NCBI GenBank assembly: GCA_028709785.1
Contig: JAQUTK010000014.1
Span: forward strand, 19,782-83,781
Direction of reading: 5' to 3'
Source of the DNA: Bacteroidales bacterium
GTDB lineage: Bacteria; Bacteroidota; Bacteroidia; Bacteroidales; JAQUTK01
DNA length: 64,000 nt
Shown: piece by piece, positions 33,671 through 43,663 of the stretch
Layout: each line of letters begins with the position of its first letter
How positions within the stretch are numbered: the first letter of the stretch is position 1
Notes under the pieces: generated by a model
What the model was told of the DNA's origin: nothing
The model's input: only the letters and a program-made list of their open reading frames with translations
Databases searched by the model: none
Program-made: the position numbers and the translations under genes

Positions 33671-35545
33671 TCATTCTGTTTTTCTTAAGGTCGCATATAC
33701 TCCATATGTAGCATCCTTCACTTCATAAAAGGGCAGCAGTTTATACTCTGTACCTCCGTTTTTAAGAGTAAAAACCATGTCGTTTCCATGCTTAGTCATT
33801 GAATGTAAGATACCCGCAGTATCTCCTTGAAGAATCAATTCCTTGTCGGTTTGGAATGCTAAAAGCACTGGGCCATAATATATAGCAAGCATATTTGGAT
33901 TGTCGGGCGTGGTTTTAACATGAAGCTCGTAATCAAAGATCAAGTCTATCTGATCGCCATATTTCCATGACCGTTCAAGTGTGATATATGAAAGAGGTTT
34001 ACTGTCAACGGAAACCGGTTTGCCGTTGATCAATACTTTCGTTGGTTTGGTCGCCCATGCCGGTACCAATAAATTGAGAGCAAATCGGGACGGCTTTTGA
34101 GATGAAACCGTAAATCGGACCGTAGAGTTTGCAGGGAAATTACCTGTTTGACGGATGGTTACTCCCTGTTTTTCCCAGTTCACTTCAGAAGGAATATACA
34201 GATTTACCCAAAGACTGTGCTTTTTCCAAAAATAGATATTCGAATTGAGGTGTGTAAAAGCTTCAATGGTCGATCCGTTGCAGCAACGAAAATCTGTCTC
34301 TTTTAAAAACTTCTTATTTTGAGGACTACTTAATGGAAGGTGATAAACACATGTTCCGTTTTCACTATTCTGCAAGGCCATTACCGCGTTGTAAAAAGTA
34401 TTCATATACACATCGGCATATTGGGGTAATGCTGTCCATCGGAACAATGCGCTTGTAACTTTCTGGGTATTGTGCGATACACAGGATTCGGCTATTTCGC
34501 TGGTAAGTGTTGCACTTATGCTATCGGCATCTCCCCAATGCTCCGCCGTACGGGAGGTGGGAGTTGTTTTGATCGGACGGGGACCGCTACTCGAACCGTT
34601 CACAAAGCAATGATGATGAATCAGAATATCCCAAAAATGAGATGTGACATCACGATAATATGCTTCGTCCGTATTTTCGTATCGCTTGGCAAAGCCAATG
34701 ACAAGAGGCAAATGAGTATTCGAGTGTAAACCGGCCAAAATATCTTTGCCTTCATACAGAGGCTGAGTAAACCACTTTCGGTCAAAAAGGGATGCAAGCT
34801 TCAGATGTTCGGGATCTTTTGATACCGCATACAAATTGTGCAAAACATCGTTCATTCCTCCAGGTTCATTGCTTGGATTCGCATCAACGGTATAAAGCAT
34901 CTTTTCTATAACCTCAGGCGATAGCTTATCCATTCGTTGCTTCACATACTCAGCCATTTTCAAAACCATGGAGTATGCTTTTTTATTTCCGGTAAGGGTG
35001 TAGACATCAAGCAGACCCTGCATTATTTTATGGTAGGTATAGTATGGAGCCCACACACCACCAAATTTGGTTTCCAGAATTGTAAAATCATTTTCGGGAA
35101 AGGCACTCAGGTATTTTCCTCCCAGTTTCTGCTGACATTCGCTTAATGCGTCAACCATGTAATTGATTCGTTTCAGCAAAAGAGTATCTCCATTTTTTTC
35201 AATTAACGAGGCACAGGCAGATAAATAATGACCGGTGAAATGACCGCGTAATCCGATATACGGAGCTTCCCAACCATCGAGTGGCTTGGCATCAGATTTT
35301 ATTCCGGCATTTATCCTGAAATTATGCAATAACCGCTCAGGGTCTAACTGATACAGATAATTCGTATTAAGTGTTTCGCGCTGTTTTATCCAGGAATCGC
35401 AAAGCGCGACCTCTTTATTTGAGAATGCAATCGGTCTGTTCCCTTTTTTTAAAAATTGATTTCCGGCATAACAACTTAGATTGCAGAATACAGTTGCAAG
35501 CATTAGAGCAGACATCATAAAATCTTTGAACGAGGCGTTTTTCAT
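33671..35545 (-). CDS. GH127/GH146-type beta-L-arabinofuranosidase (DUF1680)
   Basis: 624 residues from the ATG at 35543-35545; the frame continues upstream to a GTG, but a signal peptide (FKDFMMSALMLATVFCNLSC) fits this start. (alpha/alpha)6 barrel landmarks: GWEAPYIGLRGHFTGHYLSA, GVWAPYYTYHKIMQGLLD, NEPGGMNDVLHNLY, AEHWGDADSIS, and the Cys pair in DFRCCNGSTIEAF (about residue 418), where GH127 enzymes hold zinc and the Cys nucleophile. Expected to release beta-L-arabinofuranose; GH127 and GH146 cannot be told apart here. It lies directly downstream of the hybrid sensor gene. Confidence 0.88.
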   Translation of the reverse strand: MKNASFKDFMMSALMLATVFCNLSCYAGNQFLKKGNRPIAFSNKEVALCDSWIKQRETLNTNYLYQLDPERLLHNFRINAGIKSDAKPLDGWEAPYIGLRGHFTGHYLSACASLIEKNGDTLLLKRINYMVDALSECQQKLGGKYLSAFPENDFTILETKFGGVWAPYYTYHKIMQGLLDVYTLTGNKKAYSMVLKMAEYVKQRMDKLSPEVIEKMLYTVDANPSNEPGGMNDVLHNLYAVSKDPEHLKLASLFDRKWFTQPLYEGKDILAGLHSNTHLPLVIGFAKRYENTDEAYYRDVTSHFWDILIHHHCFVNGSSSGPRPIKTTPTSRTAEHWGDADSISATLTSEIAESCVSHNTQKVTSALFRWTALPQYADVYMNTFYNAVMALQNSENGTCVYHLPLSSPQNKKFLKETDFRCCNGSTIEAFTHLNSNIYFWKKHSLWVNLYIPSEVNWEKQGVTIRQTGNFPANSTVRFTVSSQKPSRFALNLLVPAWATKPTKVLINGKPVSVDSKPLSYITLERSWKYGDQIDLIFDYELHVKTTPDNPNMLAIYYGPVLLAFQTDKELILQGDTAGILHSMTKHGNDMVFTLKNGGTEYKLLPFYEVKDATYGVYATLRKTE

Positions 35546-35761
35546 TATAAATACCGTTAATATTAATACTATAGTCCGATGAATATCCATAGCTTTAGTC
35601 ACAAATTCGTGATTTCAGCTTCCTGAATTCAGCAAACTAACCCTAAGAATTTTAATCATTTACGTAATTATTAATCAACTCAACATAAATGATACCGTAA
35701 AAGTATCAAAACTTTTAAAATACAAAGAGGCATTATGTGTTTTATCAGGTATACGTATGTC

Positions 35762-38700
35762 TTATTTTTCTTCATGCTGTTGTTTTTGCATACGAAGATA
35801 CTCCGATGGTGACATTCCAAACTCTTCACGGAAATTGACAGTAAACCTTTTAGGAGAATTGTAACCAACCTCATAAGCGATTTCAGCAATTTGCAATTGG
35901 CTCTTTTCAAGAAGTTGACGCCCTCGTTTTAACCGTATGGTTCTGATAAATTCCGCCGGACCTTTTCCTGTAATCACAATTAGTTTCTTGTATAAGTGCC
36001 CACGACTTAGGCCAACCGCCTCTCCGAGTGTTTCAACAGAAAAATCAGGATCACTCATGTGCACTTCTACAACATGGATCGCTTTTTCAATCAACTTCTC
36101 ATCCAACGATGTAATAGTAATCTCAGCAGGGGAAACATCCAGCTTCTGGCTAAATGTCTGATGGCTCTTCTTATTCCATTCTATGAACTTTTGAATACGG
36201 AGTTTTAGAATTTCAAAGTTAAACGGCTTCGTTATATAATCATCTGCACCCAACTCTAGTCCTTCAATTTTATGTTCATCAGCAGTACGAGCAGTCAATA
36301 AGATAACAGGAATATGAGACCAAAGAATATTTGTTTTTATCTGTTTGCAAAGTTCAGTTCCACTCATCACAGGCATCATTATATCGCTCACCACAATGTC
36401 TATATTGGTTTTCTGCAATTTATTGATCGCCTCAATCCCATTACCCGCTGTGATTACCGAATAATCAGCACTAAGATTATCCTCAATAAATTCGCATAAA
36501 TCTTTATTGTCATCCACAAATAATAAACTTGGCTTCTCAGCACCCATTGCAGGATTTATATAACTATTTTCGTGATCGTCATCTACGATTTCTTCCTGCA
36601 TCGTATGATCAGATACTTCCGCTTTTCTAACAGGAATTGAAAACGTGAAGATGCTGCCTTCCGGCACATTGTCTTCCACTTTTATGGATCCTCCATGAAG
36701 ATTGACATATCCGTGCGCAATATGCAAACCAATTCCACTGCCGGTCTTTTCTTGTTTTTGAGGAGCTTGATAGAATCGTTCAAAGACATATTCTTTAGCT
36801 TCATTGCTAATACCAGTTCCTGAGTCTGACACGCTCACACACACATTTTCTTTCTGTTGAAATATATTGAGGCAGATAGTTCCACCATCAGGAGTATATT
36901 TGAATGCATTTGAGAGTAAATTAGTTAATACTTTTCGTATTTTATCTTGATCAAACTGCATAAAAAGAGTATCCATTTCACTGGAAAACAAAAAGTTAAT
37001 ACCTCTTTCATTTGCGTAGACACAAAAAGAGGTGTAAGTATCTCTGACAATATAAACGAAATCGTCATTCTTTAAGTTCAATCGCTCTGCGCCAACATCT
37101 AATTTGCGAAAGTCAAGCAATGCGTTTATCAACGAGAGCAGTTGTTGTGCATTCTTATACATAGTACTCAACTTTTTTCGCATACTATCGTTCGTTGTTT
37201 CATTCAGCATTATTTGTAATGGCATCATAATGAGTGTAAGCGGTGTGCGTAAATCGTGGCTGATGTTCGTAAAAAAGCGCAGCTTCATCTCATTGATATG
37301 TATCTCCTTTTCATGGTCTATTTGAATACGCTGTTGTTCTAATTCAATGCGTTGACGTTTCTCTTTTCTACGAACATAATATACTACTAGTCCGATAATC
37401 AAAACTGTATATACAACAAACGCCCAAACTGAAGAATAGAATGGCGGAGTTACATGTATGGATAATATCGTAGGGACATTATTCCAAACTCCGTCACTGT
37501 TGCAGGCTTTTATTAATAGTCTGTAATTCCCTGAAGGAAGTGTGGAAATTACTATTTTGTTTTCTTGGGTTGGTATCCACTGGGTATTAAAACCTTCTAT
37601 CTGATAAGCATATTTTACTTTGTCTGAGGTCAATAAATCGCCTGTGGTAAACTGGAACAATATCAGTTTATCATTGTATTTAAAATTTAACCGGGAGGTT
37701 AATTCCATTGGTTGTTCGAGTATCTTATGACCATTATAAAGTGAATCAACTTGAATAGTCGTATTTCCGATGGTTAATCCTGTAAATATAACTTTTGCTG
37801 TTGGTTGATCTTTTTCGGCCATTTTGTTAGGATCAAGAACGGTATATCCATCTACACTCCCAAGTAGGATGTCTCCATTACGCAATTTGCATATAGAATG
37901 TCCATTAAAGTAACTATCCTTTAGACCATCCTTGACTGAATAATTTTTGCTTGTGAGAGTCAGATTATCATTCAATTCTCGCTTAACCGTTACTATTGAG
38001 AGTCCGTTACTTGTAGTCACCCACATATTCGTGAGATTATCCTCTATGATACCTCGAATTGAGTTGTCACATAAACCGTTTTCCTTATTAAAGTAATAAA
38101 GAGTATCCTTTCTTTGATCCCATATAGTTAACCCCTCATTGTGCCCAATCCACAAGAGGCTCCGTTCATCTTTATATACATTTGAGATTCGATTCTCTTT
38201 GAAGCGTTGGCTTCCATTTTTATTTCCATAATATTTAACCTTCTTGTTGTTTGTAACATCAATGACCGAAAGTCCGTCAACTGTACCAACATATATTTTA
38301 TCCCCTCCATCATAAAACATATCTAATACATAATCATGGTCATTAAATGGCGACAGTAAAGAGTCAAAATCAGTTGATTCGGATTGAAACAGTTGAATTT
38401 TTCCTCCTAATGTTCCTATCCATATATTTCCAAATCGATCTTCCCTTAAGCTCCAAATGTCATTGTTTGTTAGTTTACTGTTTTTTGTAGTGTATTGGAC
38501 TATTCTACCATTATCAAAACAAAACAGACCCTTTTGATAGGTACCAATCCAGACACGCCCTTTTTTGTCTTCCAATATTGAGATTATAGCGGTGTTTGGT
38601 ACAGGAAGTTTCTTCACAACACTGTCAGTATATTTTCTCTGTATATATAATCCTTTGCCATCTGTCCCCAACCAAATATTACTTTGATGATCTTCCATTA

Positions 38701-39790
38701 TTGTACTAATATCTGAACACTCCTTATGTTGGAAGTTGAAAAAATTGCGAAAACTTTCATGATAAAAAGAGAGGCCTTTCTTATTATGCCCGATCCAGAT
38801 TGTTTCTTCATTATCCCGATATAAACAGGCTATGCTATTCGATGATAAAGAGGTATATGTCCATGGATGATATATGATATTCGTTATTACGTCCTTCGAT
38901 TTGTCATAAACAAACACTCCTTTATGGTCTGTTCCTATCCAGATTTTCCCGAATTGATCTTCGACAATACTCGTAACATAATTATTTTCAGTTTTTATTG
39001 CCGAAGTTAATTCTATGGTCTTCCATTCTTGATTTGATTTCATTCTATAAAAAAACCGATCTATTTTACTTGAATAAAGCCATAGATCATCATTACTGTC
39101 TACATAGATCTTATTATTGTTTTCTACCAGATCTTGTTTGATAAAATCGGGTAACATGATCAAAGTCTGGGCACCTGTTTGTTTATTCAATTGCCAACAA
39201 GCCCCTGACTTTTGAATAGTATACAAGAAATCATTATTATCTGTTATATCGGTAGTTGAAAGATCATCCAATGGAGTGTTTAAATGGATCTCAGAGGTAC
39301 TCTTCTTCTGAATATTATAATGAAATACTTTTTGTTTGTTGAATACCCATAGATCATGCTTTTTATCCACAAAGACTTTACAATTCGGATCGGATGGTAT
39401 GCTTAAATCCAGCAATAACGGTTTTATATCAGACAGAAAGCAGTCTTTTTCTCTTTTATATACCATGTAAGAATATCCAAAGCCAACCCAGATATTGCCC
39501 AAACCATCTTCCTGAAGTTCCAATATATCATTGGAGATCGACGGATTGTGAATATCCGAACGCATTGTGTAATTTTTAAACTCATACCCGTCATATCTAT
39601 TTAATCCGGCCTCAGTACCTATCCATAGAAAGCCATAACTATCTCTTAGTATTGTTTTTACAGTGTTATTTGAAAGGCCGTTACTGGTATCTAAATGATG
39701 AAAAACATAAGATGACTGTCCTATGACACCTTGGAAGAACAGAATCCAAAATAGTCCAAGTATAAAAAACGGTCTTTTATATCTTTTCAT
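35762..39790 (-). CDS. Hybrid two-component system sensor/regulator (HTCS)
   Basis: 1342 residues, inner membrane. Signal peptide, then about 14 propeller repeats (pattern LWIGTxxGL) forming the periplasmic sensor to about residue 740, a Y_Y_Y domain, one transmembrane helix (about 815-835, VWAFVVYTVLIIGLVVYYV), histidine kinase with His about 850 in NISHDLRTPLTLI, ATPase domain (SGTGISNEAKEYVFERFYQ, GSGIGLHIAHG), receiver with phospho-acceptor Asp about 1136 in VVSDIMMPVMSG, and an AraC-type DNA-binding end (IAEIAYEVGYNSPKRFTVNF). Family knowledge: such proteins bind an oligosaccharide and activate the adjoining glycan genes. It is centred in the leftward cluster and probably controls it. 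Confidence 0.95.
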   Translation of the reverse strand: MKRYKRPFFILGLFWILFFQGVIGQSSYVFHHLDTSNGLSNNTVKTILRDSYGFLWIGTEAGLNRYDGYEFKNYTMRSDIHNPSISNDILELQEDGLGNIWVGFGYSYMVYKREKDCFLSDIKPLLLDLSIPSDPNCKVFVDKKHDLWVFNKQKVFHYNIQKKSTSEIHLNTPLDDLSTTDITDNNDFLYTIQKSGACWQLNKQTGAQTLIMLPDFIKQDLVENNNKIYVDSNDDLWLYSSKIDRFFYRMKSNQEWKTIELTSAIKTENNYVTSIVEDQFGKIWIGTDHKGVFVYDKSKDVITNIIYHPWTYTSLSSNSIACLYRDNEETIWIGHNKKGLSFYHESFRNFFNFQHKECSDISTIMEDHQSNIWLGTDGKGLYIQRKYTDSVVKKLPVPNTAIISILEDKKGRVWIGTYQKGLFCFDNGRIVQYTTKNSKLTNNDIWSLREDRFGNIWIGTLGGKIQLFQSESTDFDSLLSPFNDHDYVLDMFYDGGDKIYVGTVDGLSVIDVTNNKKVKYYGNKNGSQRFKENRISNVYKDERSLLWIGHNEGLTIWDQRKDTLYYFNKENGLCDNSIRGIIEDNLTNMWVTTSNGLSIVTVKRELNDNLTLTSKNYSVKDGLKDSYFNGHSICKLRNGDILLGSVDGYTVLDPNKMAEKDQPTAKVIFTGLTIGNTTIQVDSLYNGHKILEQPMELTSRLNFKYNDKLILFQFTTGDLLTSDKVKYAYQIEGFNTQWIPTQENKIVISTLPSGNYRLLIKACNSDGVWNNVPTILSIHVTPPFYSSVWAFVVYTVLIIGLVVYYVRRKEKRQRIELEQQRIQIDHEKEIHINEMKLRFFTNISHDLRTPLTLIMMPLQIMLNETTNDSMRKKLSTMYKNAQQLLSLINALLDFRKLDVGAERLNLKNDDFVYIVRDTYTSFCVYANERGINFLFSSEMDTLFMQFDQDKIRKVLTNLLSNAFKYTPDGGTICLNIFQQKENVCVSVSDSGTGISNEAKEYVFERFYQAPQKQEKTGSGIGLHIAHGYVNLHGGSIKVEDNVPEGSIFTFSIPVRKAEVSDHTMQEEIVDDDHENSYINPAMGAEKPSLLFVDDNKDLCEFIEDNLSADYSVITAGNGIEAINKLQKTNIDIVVSDIMMPVMSGTELCKQIKTNILWSHIPVILLTARTADEHKIEGLELGADDYITKPFNFEILKLRIQKFIEWNKKSHQTFSQKLDVSPAEITITSLDEKLIEKAIHVVEVHMSDPDFSVETLGEAVGLSRGHLYKKLIVITGKGPAEFIRTIRLKRGRQLLEKSQLQIAEIAYEVGYNSPKRFTVNFREEFGMSPSEYLRMQKQQHEEK

Positions 39791-39818
39791 TGTAGAGCAA
39801 ATTATGAGAACTTTAAGA

Positions 39819-39834
39819 CAGATGGTACCGTCTG
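39819..39834. promoter_or_regulatory. Palindrome in the HTCS leader
   Basis: CAGATGGTACCGTCTG is a 16-bp palindrome with one mismatched pair position on each side, flanked by direct repeats CTTTAAG (39811-39817 and 39840-39846). It lies between the promoter box and the HTCS start, so it is either an operator or a short leader hairpin. Confidence 0.4.
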
Positions 39835-39848
39835 AGAACCTTTAAGTG

Positions 39849-39856
39849 CAAATATA
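39849..39856 (-). promoter_or_regulatory. Promoter -7 box for HTCS gene
   Basis: TATATTTG on the minus strand fits TAnnTTTG, 58 bp before the HTCS start. Confidence 0.5.
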
Positions 39857-39904
39857 TTATTCAAAATTTGATTCTTCCTACTTATGATTCTACTATCATG
39901 GAGC

Positions 39905-41953
39905 TTACTCTTTTATTTCAACAAATTCCGGCTCGTAAGGATCAATTGTGAATTTGTCAATATAGTTTTTGTCCAAGAGCAAACTTCTCGATTTTCCTTT
40001 CAATGAGATCGTTTTAGGTTCACCGCTGACATTCAGATACAGGTAGTGGTTTTTGTCAATCTTCCTGGCCATTACACCTGATGGAACATCCGGACCTTTT
40101 CTAATGCCCAACTCACTGATAAGCTCTTCAAGCAGTGGATTCAGAATATTGCCATCAGCAGGAAGCCCAACATATATGGCCCGACCTTTACCGTATTTGT
40201 GAGAGGTCATAATCGGATAATCTTTATCTAAACTGGTGATGTTCCCTACAACTTCAGCTCCTTTGGGTTCAATCACATCAAACCGTGTTGATTCCGTATC
40301 AATGGCTTTCCCTTTGTATGTACATTCAATTTTTTTCCCTTTATATGATTTCCTAGATATTTCATTGAGTGCTTCCGTTTCTTCAAAACTGGCCACCCTT
40401 ATGCCGAAAACATCATTCAATCGCCCGGGGTGTGTGGAAGCAAAGACTTTTCCTGTTTCGTCAACAACTGCCGAATTACTTGTCATTATAACAGTACCCC
40501 CATTATTCACATAATCTCGTATTTTTATAGCAGTTGCTTCATCCATGACTGTTACACCCGGAACAAAAAGCAATTTATACTGTAAAGAACTTCGGCTGAT
40601 CTCGACAATTTTAGTATCCATGTTTCGCCAATATAACAAATCCCAACATGCTTGCAATTGATTGTCTTGTTGTACTTGGAAAGAACTGCTCGCAATCTGG
40701 CTTGGAAAAGAAAAAGCCAGACCCACTTCTGCCTGCGGTTTGTATGGGAAGTATTTTCCAATCTTTTTAAACTCGGATGCAATTTTCTTATATTCGTCAT
40801 ATTTACGGTTGGGTATTCCGTCCCAATCCAGCATTCCTTCCAGATACTGCTCTTCACCGGCCCACATACTTTGCCAGGTCCATCCGCAGACCATCTGATT
40901 TCCATACATTAGCGTAGCATAAGCAGACTTTCGAATAGAATTAGGTACGGCAGTCATGGTCGTAAACTCACTACACCAGAAGGGGGTTGTATTTTCAAAC
41001 TGGATCCGTGAGATTCCAAAGGCGGAATTCATGACCCCCCAATTAGTCGTTAAAGAGTTTCCCGGATAGAATCCTGCACCATGTCGTGTCATTTTACCTG
41101 AATAGGCAATCTCCGAATAATCAAAGTATTTTAATGAACTGTAGTACCATGCATTGGTATTTGTCAATACACCGGGAGCATTGGACCTTACTTTGTCGAG
41201 CACTTTGATCAAGAGCTGATTTATTTCATCAGATATAAACCGACGAAAATCAAGAATTCTTTCAGGAGCACCGCTCACAGAACCTGATACCGGAAGCCCT
41301 ACTTCTTCGAAATTATTAATTCTACGTGACCAACGCTGCCCTGCCCAAGCTGAGTTTAAGTTTTCAGAAGTAACGTATTTCTTCTTTAGCCAACTAACAA
41401 ATCTCTCTCTTACAGTCTCTGAGTAAGATATCGGACCATCACCGGACTCGTTATCGATTCCGAAGGCCAATAAGGCCGGATGCTTTGCGTACCGTTTGCT
41501 TATCATATCAGTATATCGCAAAGCATATTTTTGATAGTTTGGATCGCCAACATCATCCATATAACGATGATTGGGGTAAAGCTGATTTCCACTTGGATCA
41601 ACAATATTGATGGATGGAAATTTGTTGTGTAGCCAGATTGGTGCAGGACGTATTGCTATGTCCAGAATCACTTTGATTCCGGCTTGATCCATCATGTCCA
41701 TCACCTTATCAAACCACTCGAAGTCAAACTGTCCCTCTACAGGTTCATAACTATCCCAAGCCAAATGCCCCATACGGACAACATTAAACCCGGCAGCTTT
41801 CATCTGCTGAATATCACTTTGAATTTTCTCAAGATTCTTATCATCATGTGGATGATAATTAGCTCCTACATACAATCCCTGCGCTTTTGACACGAAGCAA
41901 AAAAAGAAAGAAATTGCAAACAACATCAAAAGTAGGCTCTTACTCGTTTTCAT
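39905..41953 (-). CDS. Glycoside hydrolase family 42 (beta-galactosidase type)
   Basis: 682 residues, signal peptide ending SKAQ (residue 25). GH42 three-domain layout: catalytic barrel with GANYHPHDDKNLEKIQSD, the acid/base Glu169 in LLAFGIDNESGDG and the nucleophile Glu in FWCSEFTTM; a trimerisation-type Rossmann domain (YKLLFVPGVTVMDEATAIKI, DYVNNGGTVIMTSNSAVVDE); and a small C-terminal beta domain. Usually hydrolyses beta-galactosides, in some members alpha-L-arabinopyranosides. The secreted form indicates action on polymer side chains outside the cytosol. It starts 7 bp after the GH39 stop, so the two are cotranscribed. Confidence 0.92.
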   Translation of the reverse strand: MKTSKSLLLMLFAISFFFCFVSKAQGLYVGANYHPHDDKNLEKIQSDIQQMKAAGFNVVRMGHLAWDSYEPVEGQFDFEWFDKVMDMMDQAGIKVILDIAIRPAPIWLHNKFPSINIVDPSGNQLYPNHRYMDDVGDPNYQKYALRYTDMISKRYAKHPALLAFGIDNESGDGPISYSETVRERFVSWLKKKYVTSENLNSAWAGQRWSRRINNFEEVGLPVSGSVSGAPERILDFRRFISDEINQLLIKVLDKVRSNAPGVLTNTNAWYYSSLKYFDYSEIAYSGKMTRHGAGFYPGNSLTTNWGVMNSAFGISRIQFENTTPFWCSEFTTMTAVPNSIRKSAYATLMYGNQMVCGWTWQSMWAGEEQYLEGMLDWDGIPNRKYDEYKKIASEFKKIGKYFPYKPQAEVGLAFSFPSQIASSSFQVQQDNQLQACWDLLYWRNMDTKIVEISRSSLQYKLLFVPGVTVMDEATAIKIRDYVNNGGTVIMTSNSAVVDETGKVFASTHPGRLNDVFGIRVASFEETEALNEISRKSYKGKKIECTYKGKAIDTESTRFDVIEPKGAEVVGNITSLDKDYPIMTSHKYGKGRAIYVGLPADGNILNPLLEELISELGIRKGPDVPSGVMARKIDKNHYLYLNVSGEPKTISLKGKSRSLLLDKNYIDKFTIDPYEPEFVEIKE

Positions 41954-41960
41954 ATTGCTC

Positions 41961-43556
41961 TTACTGTTTTATCAATTTTAGGAAGAGAACATCATTTTCC
42001 CTCATATCAAGTTCTTTTTTAAAGGGTTGATTTGCTTTCACCTCAATTGTTTCAGTTGAGATGGCTGAGCCATTATTTTTTTTCTTCAAGAAATCAACCT
42101 GTTGTCTGTTAAGTTGTTGTGGTTTACCCATATCAATATAATCTGTATATGAATCATTCACACGATAACCCACTTTATAAATCTCCATCGTATATTTTCC
42201 TTCCGGCACATTAGAAACTTTTACTGACACCTTGCCCTTTGATTTTGAGGGCAAGTCTTGTATATAATATTTCTGATTATGTACTGAATCACCCGGATGC
42301 GTATTCGTAAAATCCCAGCAAAGGACTTGCACACCGCCATTATCAGTTTTGCTTGCCCACGAACGTGTATCCGAATTTTTTAATTCCGTTTTTCCGAGTT
42401 TATTCAGAAACTGATAAGCATAAAACGCCGATTTGGGGATACCTTGAATCGTAAGTAATCCAAATCCTCCATGAAAAGGAGTGAAGCGTGGTCCAGGCTC
42501 TTCAAAAACATCCGTAAACACCCAGTAAGACATGGAATTAGCTGCATTACCTACCTGCTTTATTTTTTCTAATATATAGGCTGCCTCATGATAACTATCA
42601 TGAAGAGGGTCAGCCGGAGTATAAGAGGAACTCCATTCTGTATAATGTAATTCCAATTTATTTTTCGTTGAAGCATCAATCTCTTTACGCGATTGAAGTA
42701 CGTCACCGCTCACACTCATCGGATCTTTACTCAATACGGTGCCACCATTACCATATTCATCAAGGAATCCTTGTTTCACACCATATGAATGGGTACTTAT
42801 AAAATCGATAGGTAAATTGTTTTTTGTGCAATATTCTATCATTTCACTTTCCCACGCCGCACCAGCTGTGCCAGGTCCGCCTACTTTGTAATCAGGATTT
42901 ACACTTTTAACAGCCTGCACAGAATATTTGTACAATTTAAAATACTCCTCTTGTGTACCAGTCCAGAATCCCGGAGAAAGATTTGGTTCATTCCATACTT
43001 CAAAATACCATGTTTTTACCTCTTCAACACCATAACGTTCGGTAAAATGTTGTGTCAGATTGCGTATAAGATCTCCCCATTTGTTATAATCCTTAGGAGG
43101 AGTAACATTTCCTCTCCACCAAAAAATGGTTTGACTGCCACTTGCAAGAGCAGAAGGCATAAAGCCAAGTTCTACAAAAGGTTTTATCCCTATCGACAGT
43201 AAATAATCAAACAATGCATCAATGTACATATAGTTATATTGAGAATTTCCTTTGTTGTCTTCAGTATAGACAGCCATATCATCCGTTAACAGACCATGCA
43301 TGCGAATATATTTAAAATCACACTCTTTTTTTACAAATGCCAATTGCTGTTGCCAGTCAGCTCGAAGACCTTCATTGGCTCTGCCGGCTCCAACACATTG
43401 CTTGAACATTGTATTTATAAGACCATTCTCCAAATTATAATCAACACTGATTATCCGGTGAGGTATTTCCGCTTTGTTGCTCTTTTTACTCACTGCAAAA
43501 GCAGAGTTCGTAGCCACAAGGGCTGTTACAAGTAAAAGAAAATGACTTAATTTCAT
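41961..43556 (-). CDS. Glycoside hydrolase family 39
   Basis: 531 residues, signal peptide about residues 1-22 (ending AFAV). TIM barrel with FKYIRMHGLLTDDMAVY, the acid/base Glu190 in YFEVWNEPNLSPGFWTG, THSYG, and the nucleophile Glu in LELHYTEWSSSY, followed by a beta-sandwich domain (to the LPSKSKGKVSVKVSNVPEGK region). GH39 includes beta-xylosidases, alpha-L-iduronidases and, in Bacteroidetes, enzymes on other side-chain sugars, so the substrate is left open. It lies 107 bp downstream of the GH2 gene and 7 bp before GH42. Confidence 0.88.
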   Translation of the reverse strand: MKLSHFLLLVTALVATNSAFAVSKKSNKAEIPHRIISVDYNLENGLINTMFKQCVGAGRANEGLRADWQQQLAFVKKECDFKYIRMHGLLTDDMAVYTEDNKGNSQYNYMYIDALFDYLLSIGIKPFVELGFMPSALASGSQTIFWWRGNVTPPKDYNKWGDLIRNLTQHFTERYGVEEVKTWYFEVWNEPNLSPGFWTGTQEEYFKLYKYSVQAVKSVNPDYKVGGPGTAGAAWESEMIEYCTKNNLPIDFISTHSYGVKQGFLDEYGNGGTVLSKDPMSVSGDVLQSRKEIDASTKNKLELHYTEWSSSYTPADPLHDSYHEAAYILEKIKQVGNAANSMSYWVFTDVFEEPGPRFTPFHGGFGLLTIQGIPKSAFYAYQFLNKLGKTELKNSDTRSWASKTDNGGVQVLCWDFTNTHPGDSVHNQKYYIQDLPSKSKGKVSVKVSNVPEGKYTMEIYKVGYRVNDSYTDYIDMGKPQQLNRQQVDFLKKKNNGSAISTETIEVKANQPFKKELDMRENDVLFLKLIKQ

Positions 43557-43663
43557 TCTGAATTTGTTTATTTAATTAGTATATAATCGGGATAAAAAAG
43601 AGTCCTCTATTATTTAGTTTTTATCACACGCACATTTGTTATAACCTATTGTATCTTTCTCTT

